Below, in pieces: positions 58,046-64,000 of a stretch of DNA of 64,000 bases (within the stretch, counting starts at the first letter, position 1; each line of letters opens with the position of its first letter). Source of the DNA: Marinobacter sp. F3R08 (lineage in GTDB: Bacteria; Pseudomonadota; Gammaproteobacteria; Pseudomonadales; Oleiphilaceae); NCBI RefSeq assembly GCF_018860425.1, contig NZ_JAHKPI010000002.1, positions 1-64,000 on the forward strand, written 5' to 3'. The notes under the pieces are model-generated. The model searched no databases and was not told where the DNA came from. It saw only the letters and a program-made list of their open reading frames with translations. A program made the position numbers and the translations under genes.

Positions 58046-59418
58046 TGACTAAGTATTGGGAGAACATGGCCCCAAAACACAAACAGTGGGCAGTCATTGC
58101 ACTGGCCATTCTCGGGCTGATTCTTGTCGTGAGCATGTTCGTTGGTGAGGCCGAAGACAGATATAGCGGTGGCGGCGATGACGAGGTTGTTCGCAATGTT
58201 CTGAACGAACGAACATCGCGGGACATCGGGATTGACGCCATGGCATCCCGGCTTCTGGAGGTTGAGAACAATCTTCGCGAGAAAACGGTAGAGCTGGAAG
58301 ACACTCAGGTAAAACTCGAAGAAACGCGTTCTGCAGTGGGTGTTGGAAAGGATGTGGCGCGCCAGTTGGCTTCATTGAAAGAAGAAGTCGGACGAATTCG
58401 AGAGGAAAAGACTAAAACCGAGCAGGATCTTGAGCAGCTCAAGCGCAGTATCAAGGAAGGAAACCTTGATATGCCAAGCCTTCAAGAGAGTAATGCAAGC
58501 GCTGGCAATCAAGGCATGTCAGAGGTTACCGAGGGGGATGCTCCCATCGTCAACTATCAGACTGATAGCAGAACCGGTGAAGCCGACCCCAACGATTACT
58601 TTCAGAGTGCACCTGTTCCTCAATTTGGTGATAACCGAAATCAAAGTCCGAATGGCTCGCCGGGCCAGTCTGGTACCTCCTCTCAGGCGGACGCATCACC
58701 ACGACGTGACCTGAAGATGACTACGGTTTCGGAAGCGCCACCCGTCTCGGAGGATGAAAGTGATCAGAACCAGGAAGGCGGTACCGGCATTTATATCCCT
58801 TCAGGATCTCTTCTCTCTGGGACTTTGATGACTGGTTTGGATGCACCGACAGGGCAGGGTGCACGCCGAGATCCGTTCCCAGTAGTTGTAAGGCTTCAGA
58901 AAGATGCGATCTTGCCGAACGATTTCAGCGCAGATGTAAAAGGCTGCATGGCGATTCTTTCGGGATTTGGCGACCTCTCCTCAGAGCGTGTTTACCTGAG
59001 GACTGAGGGTGTTTCATGCATCCGTGATGACGGAAAGAGTATCGAAGCTCGACTGAGCGGTTACGCAGTAGGTGAGGACGGTAAAGCTGGAGTTCGGTCC
59101 CGTTTGGTGACCAAGCAAGGATCTCTCGTAGGTCGAAGTTTGGTTGCAGGCTTCTTTGGCGGTGTTGCGCAAGCCTTCGACGTAAGCCCAGTCCCGACAC
59201 TCGACACGTCGGGAACGGCTGGAAGCATCCAATACCTGGACACCTTCTCAGGCGAGGCAGTACAGGGCGGCATTGTAGGTGGTGCGAGTAACGCCCTGGA
59301 GAAGGTGGCTGATTTCTGGTTGAAGATGGCGGATTCCATGTACCCAATTTTGCAAATGGATGCCGGTCGTCAGATGGATATTGTCATGGTTAAAGGTGCA
59401 GAGCTGAAGCTGCAGTAA
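58045..59418 (+). CDS. traB: Core-complex protein TraB (VirB10-like)
   Basis: A 457-residue protein. A membrane segment lies near the start (AVIALAILGLILVVSMFVGE), then a coiled coil (LLEVENNLREKTVELEDTQV, about residues 70-140) and a Ser/Pro/Asp-rich region. From about residue 245 the VirB10 domain (IYIPSGSLLSGTLMTGLDAP, PVVVRLQKDAILPNDFSADV) follows. TraB links the inner membrane to TraK and TraV at the outer membrane. The start uses TAATG coupling with traK. Confidence 0.93.
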   Translation: MTKYWENMAPKHKQWAVIALAILGLILVVSMFVGEAEDRYSGGGDDEVVRNVLNERTSRDIGIDAMASRLLEVENNLREKTVELEDTQVKLEETRSAVGVGKDVARQLASLKEEVGRIREEKTKTEQDLEQLKRSIKEGNLDMPSLQESNASAGNQGMSEVTEGDAPIVNYQTDSRTGEADPNDYFQSAPVPQFGDNRNQSPNGSPGQSGTSSQADASPRRDLKMTTVSEAPPVSEDESDQNQEGGTGIYIPSGSLLSGTLMTGLDAPTGQGARRDPFPVVVRLQKDAILPNDFSADVKGCMAILSGFGDLSSERVYLRTEGVSCIRDDGKSIEARLSGYAVGEDGKAGVRSRLVTKQGSLVGRSLVAGFFGGVAQAFDVSPVPTLDTSGTAGSIQYLDTFSGEAVQGGIVGGASNALEKVADFWLKMADSMYPILQMDAGRQMDIVMVKGAELKLQ

Positions 59419-59432
59419 AGGAGCTATTTGAA

Positions 59433-60080
59433 ATGAAGAAAATTCGTAATTTGGTAATTGTCGCAGGCCTTTCAGCTCTTTCCGGTTGTTCCAGCTTGGG
59501 CGTAGGGGACTCAGAATTCTCGTGCTCTGGTCTGCCCGATACACGGAACTGTATGAGCGCCCGTGAAGTTTATGAAGCCACGGCGCACGGTGGGTCGATC
59601 TACGATCGTGATTATAGTCAGAGCCATGCAAGCCATAGTCATGAACGGGAGCGCAACACCCAAGAAGCAACGTTCATGAGTAAAGAAGAGCGCCTGGCTG
59701 GTGGGTACTCAACTGAAACATCGGTTAGGGAGGAGGGGGCAACTCGCATCGAAGAGGTGGTTCGAACAATTGAAGATCGCTACGTAGCCCCCCGGACACC
59801 CAATAAGCCGGTGCCAATCCGGACGCCGGCCAAAGTAATGCGTGTCTGGATCGCTCCCTGGGAGGACAAGAATGAAAACCTGAAGGTTTCTTCCTATGTC
59901 TTTACCGAAATTGAGAAGCGTAAGTGGATGTATGACATGCGCGGGGTTGCGACTGGTCAGGGTATCCAGCCCCTTCAAATGATGCAGCAACCTCAGGAAG
60001 AACAGGGACACCGCCTGGACAGGAAGAAACGAGAGACTTTTCAGGGAGGGTTGCCAGAGGGATTTAATGGAAGTCAGTAA
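59433..60080 (+). CDS. traV: Outer-membrane lipoprotein TraV
   Basis: A 215-residue protein with a lipoprotein leader (LVIVAGLSALSGCSSLGVGD, Cys at about residue 19) and a second Cys pair soon after (FSCSGLPDTRNCMSAREVYE), the typical TraV arrangement. The C-terminus carries VMRVWIAPWEDKNENLKVSS, the conserved TraV block. TraV forms the outer ring of the core complex with TraK and TraB. It starts 14 bases after traB. Confidence 0.9.
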   Translation: MKKIRNLVIVAGLSALSGCSSLGVGDSEFSCSGLPDTRNCMSAREVYEATAHGGSIYDRDYSQSHASHSHERERNTQEATFMSKEERLAGGYSTETSVREEGATRIEEVVRTIEDRYVAPRTPNKPVPIRTPAKVMRVWIAPWEDKNENLKVSSYVFTEIEKRKWMYDMRGVATGQGIQPLQMMQQPQEEQGHRLDRKKRETFQGGLPEGFNGSQ

Positions 60081-60204
60081 AAAGCCAATTTTGTAAGAAA
60101 AACAGCAGCAACTTTGGATTGTCAGCTTTTTTAGAAAACTACTATGGGCATCAAGTAAACCACAAACCGTTAATCGCTAAACCAGAGTCAGTCAGGAGTA
60201 CATC

Positions 60205-60570
60205 ATGACCCGTAGCAATAAAATGAACAGTACCGCGATGTTTGCCTTCGCATTGATGGCTAGTGCCGTCTTTGTTCTAACCCCAGATACTGCGTTTGCA
60301 GGTACGGGGGGCGCGTCCTTTGAGCCCGTTTGGAATGATCTGAAAGAGTGGATGCAAGGCACGCTCGGTCGCATCATTGCAGCCGCTATCGTTGTGGTTG
60401 GGATCATTGCGGGAGTGGCCCGCCAAAGTCTCATGGCTTTTGCGATTGGACTTTTTGGTGGGTTCGGCCTGTACTACACTCCGGATGTTCTGGAGAACAT
60501 TGTGACCGCTACAATCGAACATGTTGGTCAGGTCAATACCGCTGTTATGGTGATCAGCAACGGCCTCTAA
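60205..60570 (+). CDS. traA: Pilin TraA
   Basis: A 121-residue pilin precursor. The leader (AMFAFALMASAVFVLTPDTA, cut after AFA) is followed by a small mature pilin with two hydrophobic segments (RIIAAAIVVVGIIAGVAR and LMAFAIGLFGGFGLYYTPDV), the usual TraA layout. The ATG at 60205 follows CAGGAG. An ATG at 60223 would give a shorter leader. A terminator follows, so pilin mRNA may accumulate separately. Confidence 0.87.
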   Translation: MTRSNKMNSTAMFAFALMASAVFVLTPDTAFAGTGGASFEPVWNDLKEWMQGTLGRIIAAAIVVVGIIAGVARQSLMAFAIGLFGGFGLYYTPDVLENIVTATIEHVGQVNTAVMVISNGL

Positions 60571-60594
60571 AGAGTCCAGTATTTGATTGTTTGG

Positions 60595-60626
60595 AAAACC
60601 CCCGGCTTTGGCTTGGGGTTTTTTTT
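60595..60626 (+). terminator. Terminator after traA
   Basis: AAAACCCC pairs with GGGGTTTT around an inner GGCTTTGGCTT region, followed by a long T-run. It probably makes the traA transcript more abundant than the downstream part of the operon. Confidence 0.85.
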
Positions 60627-60740
60627 GGTTGATAGAAAACCGGAGGTTTTGCATGAAAAAAAGCAGCCTCTTTGGAAAAGACCTCCCTCTAACGTCGCAA
60701 ACTAACACCTAACTGAAAAAACCAATTCAATCGGGTGTAG

Positions 60741-63700
60741 ATGATGTACCGACGTTACACAGTCATTGCGATCAGTCTCCTCTTGGCGCTTACCTCTCTG
60801 GCAGTGCATGCGAACGCAGATGAACCAGACATAATCCCGGAACCAGAGCTTCCAGAAGTCTTCAAGAAGCTGTCCCCCCAGGACTTTCGAGCAGTAGATC
60901 CTGTCGATCCCGAACCTGAATTGGTTGGAGCTGAGCTTATTGATGCTGAAGGTGAGCCAGTTGAAGGCCTAAGAGCAAGTTGGGGGGCTAGGTGCCCAGA
61001 CGGTGCTGAAATCAATCAGGACGGGAAATGCCAAAAAGTTGTGGTTGTTGCTCAAGCGGATGCATGTTCTGACGGATCAGAGGTTATTTTCGAGAATTCT
61101 GTTCAATATTGCAGAATTGAAGAAGAAAGAGAATTGGTGACACAGTGCCCCTCAGGAAGCTTTCTGAGAGAAGATGGAAGTCAATGCGATAAGGGGACAT
61201 CGACGCCTGCGACACCGACTTGCCCAAGTGGGTGGACGTTGAATGATGACAGTGCCTCTTGCAGCCCAGAGGAGTCAGGCCAGGGCGATAGCAGCTCAAG
61301 CGAAACCGTAGACCCAACGTATACATGCAACGATGGGGAAGTGCTGTATGAAGGGAGGTGTTGGACGAAGCAGAAGGACACCAAACCGGTTCAAACGTAC
61401 TGCCAATCAGGGTACTCCCCCCCGTCATGCAAGAAGGAAAGGATAATCTATCCCTCGTATGTTTGCCCTGCAGGTTACTCGTTTCGTAGTGGTCCTAAAG
61501 ATTGTCTAGCTACTGACAACTCTGGCGCAACGACCTGGCCACAGTACGTTTGTACGGACGATATGTACCTTAATGGCGACAATATGTGCCAGAAAACAAC
61601 GTATGGAAACAAATACTATAAATGCAGCAGTGGCTGGACCCGGAGCGGGTCAACGTGTTGGCGTTACGTTTCATATAATCCGACAAAATCTTGTCCGAGT
61701 CCGTCAGATGAATGGACGCAAGATGGCGATACATGCTGGAAGGTAGATATAACCGACCCGATCAGAGTGTGTCCTGATGGCTATAAGGACACAGGATCAG
61801 ATTGCATGAAGATAGAGGAGTTTCAGGCCGATCAAAGCAATCTTCTATCTGTGACCTTTCCAAAAGTCTGGCCCGGCTCTTATACATTGGATCTATCTGT
61901 AAAGAATGATCAGGGGCAGGTGACCGAGCGGTCTTTCGAGTTCCTGTATAAGCCCGAGACCGGGTTGCTGCGCGATGGGAATAGCCATCTGAATGTCCCA
62001 GCGGTGCAGTATCCCTTCCGCTGGCAGGATGGTACCGCCACTCTCGTGACTGAACCGATTGTTCTGGATCTCGGTTTGCTTTCTGAAAGCAGACCTGTGT
62101 TTGTGGGTGTACGCGAAACCGCTGAGTCCGGCTTTAATGTTGCCGGTGTTGATATTGCGCCAGGTGAATACAAGCAGGTCACATCCAGCTATGACTTCAG
62201 TGCCGCCAAAGGCGTTCTTCAGTTGGATCTCTACCCGTTGTCTTCAGAAGCTTCAACGTCGGAGCTGATTATTTCAGTTGGTGATGACAATGACTTCGCC
62301 TCACTGATAAGCGTGGATGCATGGGTCTTTGATGGGTCGGTCGAGACTGAAATGACAAACCCCATGCAGATTTTCGATTTTCTCCGTGTCAGTGCCGAGG
62401 TTGACGGAGAGACACCTTGCCGCTTGACCGGTCAATTACGGGCGGCAAGTGCTAAATCCGTTCTTACTGATCCTTATTGTTTGATCGAATGGGAAGAGAT
62501 TCCATCCGGAATGTCGAGGAACAATGAGCCACCAACCGTATTCGGACGAGCCGACAATGAGGGTCAGAAAATGATGGCCTATGAGGCGTTCGTGGTGAGT
62601 GCGGATGGAACAAAGCATTCGATTGGTTCAGCGCAAGGTTCTGTTGATGTAGTCAAGGCTTTCGGGGCTTTTGAATTTGCATTTTCGGAAGCTCTTGAGG
62701 ATATGCCGCACACAATTGCCGATGTTAATACTGGGCTCAAACAAATTATGGGCCCGAACTGTTCTTTGACGGCCAATGAGGACCTGGCCATTAAGTATGC
62801 TCAAAACGGATACGTAGGTCGTCTTTGCTATGTGGAATGGTATGACTTGCCGGGCACACTGGAACAGTCGCCAGAGATGTCTTCGCCCTATCTTCGAGGC
62901 AGGGTGTTCAGTGCTGGTACCTATGAGCTTGGTGTAAAGGTTTATGGATACACGTCATTGGGTGTCCCTGTTCTGATTGCGGACCAAAGGCTTTCCTTTG
63001 AGGCGGTCGATCCCCCCAAGCCGTCAGTTGAGTTCATCGATGGGAAGGAAATTGTTGATGGTCTCTATGAAGGCTATTTGAACAATGACCGTATCGCCAG
63101 TGCGCTTGTGAAAGGTGAGAATGCTGACATCTACTTGGCACACTCAGTTAATGGCGAAGTTCTGGAGGGCCGCACCTTCGAAGCGACCGTTTGGAGTCGC
63201 AGTTTTGCAACTTACCAGCGTATCAACAGCACTGCTGAGCATCTCTGGCAGCGCGACACGCACGAGGTTAAGGCTCTTTACACTGACATGCCCTCATTGG
63301 AGGGGGTCGACACAATCGAGTCTTTAGCCGTCCCAGATGATGATATCGGGCCAATTCTGTTTAGCGATGCTGACTATGTGCTAAATGATGACGTAGTTAC
63401 CTTCAATGTTCGTATGGGAAATGTGTATCAGCCGGATATTCCGTATGACCCCTCAGTAATGGGTGAATGGCAGATCCGAATCGTCACGCAAGAATCCTAC
63501 GACACCTACCAGCCTCTGACGGAATGGAAAGATCATGACGAACAGGGTGAAGTCACTCTACAGGTTGATATCGCTGATCTTGGCGTAACAGAAGGCTATG
63601 AGCGCATGTATGCTCAAGCCAGGGTGAAGAGTCCTGTCCCAGAGTATTCGCGTATCGAAAAATCGACTCGTGGTGTTTTCCTCAAGATTCTCTTCGGTGG

Positions 63701-64000
63701 GGAAATTGACGCCAACATTGACGGTCAGAGAATATCTGGGCCCATTCCGTTTCGTGGCGTGTTTAAGCTGGACTTGAATGATCAGGGCTTATTCCAAGCT
63801 ATCGGGGACGTGGTGTGGAAAATGTCCAGTGATGGTGGCGCTACGTGGGTAGAGAAAGAGAACAACGCCCGGAACATGCAGTATTTCGATATTACGTTGG
63901 AGGAACCTGGTAGCCACCTGCTCAAAGCAGAACTGAGGAACCGAAACTCTGGTATTGCTTCTGAGACGCCTGCGATTGAGATAATTGCCTACAGGAAGCC
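60741..64000 (+). CDS. Very large secreted Cys-rich protein (DUF4165/Ig-like candidate), truncated by the window
   Basis: An uninterrupted frame of 1086 codons from ATGATG at 60741 to the right edge. The signal peptide is ISLLLALTSLAVHANA. Residues about 85-360 hold many CPxG-type cysteine turns (CPDGAE, CPSGSF, CPSGWT, CQSGYS, CPAGYS, CPDGYK) separated by 15-30 residues, a disulfide-rich stalk. From about 365 the sequence becomes beta-rich, with Ig-like units (VWPGSYTLDLSVKNDQGQVT, PFRGVFKLDLNDQGLFQAIG). Large Ig-like proteins of this sort (DUF4165 type) occur in IncA/C and IncH transfer regions. It may be a surface adhesion or mating factor. Confidence 0.7.
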   Translation, partial: MMYRRYTVIAISLLLALTSLAVHANADEPDIIPEPELPEVFKKLSPQDFRAVDPVDPEPELVGAELIDAEGEPVEGLRASWGARCPDGAEINQDGKCQKVVVVAQADACSDGSEVIFENSVQYCRIEEERELVTQCPSGSFLREDGSQCDKGTSTPATPTCPSGWTLNDDSASCSPEESGQGDSSSSETVDPTYTCNDGEVLYEGRCWTKQKDTKPVQTYCQSGYSPPSCKKERIIYPSYVCPAGYSFRSGPKDCLATDNSGATTWPQYVCTDDMYLNGDNMCQKTTYGNKYYKCSSGWTRSGSTCWRYVSYNPTKSCPSPSDEWTQDGDTCWKVDITDPIRVCPDGYKDTGSDCMKIEEFQADQSNLLSVTFPKVWPGSYTLDLSVKNDQGQVTERSFEFLYKPETGLLRDGNSHLNVPAVQYPFRWQDGTATLVTEPIVLDLGLLSESRPVFVGVRETAESGFNVAGVDIAPGEYKQVTSSYDFSAAKGVLQLDLYPLSSEASTSELIISVGDDNDFASLISVDAWVFDGSVETEMTNPMQIFDFLRVSAEVDGETPCRLTGQLRAASAKSVLTDPYCLIEWEEIPSGMSRNNEPPTVFGRADNEGQKMMAYEAFVVSADGTKHSIGSAQGSVDVVKAFGAFEFAFSEALEDMPHTIADVNTGLKQIMGPNCSLTANEDLAIKYAQNGYVGRLCYVEWYDLPGTLEQSPEMSSPYLRGRVFSAGTYELGVKVYGYTSLGVPVLIADQRLSFEAVDPPKPSVEFIDGKEIVDGLYEGYLNNDRIASALVKGENADIYLAHSVNGEVLEGRTFEATVWSRSFATYQRINSTAEHLWQRDTHEVKALYTDMPSLEGVDTIESLAVPDDDIGPILFSDADYVLNDDVVTFNVRMGNVYQPDIPYDPSVMGEWQIRIVTQESYDTYQPLTEWKDHDEQGEVTLQVDIADLGVTEGYERMYAQARVKSPVPEYSRIEKSTRGVFLKILFGGEIDANIDGQRISGPIPFRGVFKLDLNDQGLFQAIGDVVWKMSSDGGATWVEKENNARNMQYFDITLEEPGSHLLKAELRNRNSGIASETPAIEIIAYRK

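Noticed and set aside
56617-59347. Long minus-strand frames under traE, traK and traB
   Set aside because: They are mirror frames of well-recognised transfer genes.
1-64000. Insertion sequences, integrons, resistance genes or tRNA genes
   Set aside because: I found no transposase, integrase, resistance determinant or cloverleaf-like sequence in the window.

Overview
This window looks like part of a large conjugative plasmid from a Gammaproteobacterium. Codon use, base composition and the mix of families would suit a marine genus such as Marinobacter or Halomonas, but that host guess is weak. The plasmid call rests on four things: two iteron-type replication initiators each beside its own repeat array, two partition systems (an actin-like ParM locus and a ParA/ParB locus), a MobI-type mobilisation protein, and the start of a MOBH-type transfer operon in the order traI-traD-(orf)-traJ-like-(lipoprotein)-traL-traE-traK-traB-traV-traA. 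That order and the MobI protein match the IncA/C plasmid and SXT/R391 element family. I see no rRNA, tRNA, transposase, integrase, antibiotic-resistance, metal-resistance or catabolic gene.

Layout. 1-2.6 kb (minus strand): ParM-like ATPase, its small partner, a lytic transglycosylase and a truncated gene, preceded by four phased palindromes that look like a centromere or operator. 2.6-3.6 kb: a repeat-rich non-coding stretch that is the best oriT candidate, followed by mobI. 3.8-18.4 kb: accessory genes, mostly unknown, with a YdjM-like membrane protein, a KfrA-like coiled-coil DNA-binding protein with its operator, an AAA ATPase, a secreted HNH nuclease, a cytosine-C5 DNA methyltransferase with an extra AbrB/SymE-like N-terminus and a small winged-helix protein. 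18.9-21.5 kb: an operon of an NPPY/DUF4942 methyltransferase, a release-factor-like protein lacking GGQ, a 37-residue ORF and a bPH2 membrane protein.

21.5-25.0 kb: replicon 1, with a Rep_3-type initiator (minus strand) and a long array of TGCTACATTTTTGATTA-type iterons. Part of the array forms inverted pairs with a 105-bp period, and a mazEF toxin-antitoxin pair is embedded in it. 25.3-29.2 kb: membrane proteins, a second YdjM-like gene and a ParS/MbcA-like antitoxin fold. 29.4-33.3 kb: an OmpA-domain lipoprotein, a multi-pass membrane protein and a vWA-like secreted protein, which look like one envelope complex. 33.3-39.4 kb: a membrane metalloprotease-like gene, a uracil-DNA-glycosylase-like gene and many small genes of unknown role.

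39.4-47.2 kb: the maintenance core. It holds a four-palindrome, 68-bp-period array (probable parS), a PilZ-like gene, topoisomerase III, parA-parB with one more copy of the palindrome in front, then seven 22-bp iterons and the second Rep_3-type initiator. 47.3-49.1 kb: an S49 peptidase and a lipoprotein. 49.2-64.0 kb: relaxase, coupling protein and the first type IV secretion genes up to the pilin. A very long secreted Cys-rich protein gene then runs off the right edge. Many genes overlap by ATGA or TAATG, so most blocks are tight operons.
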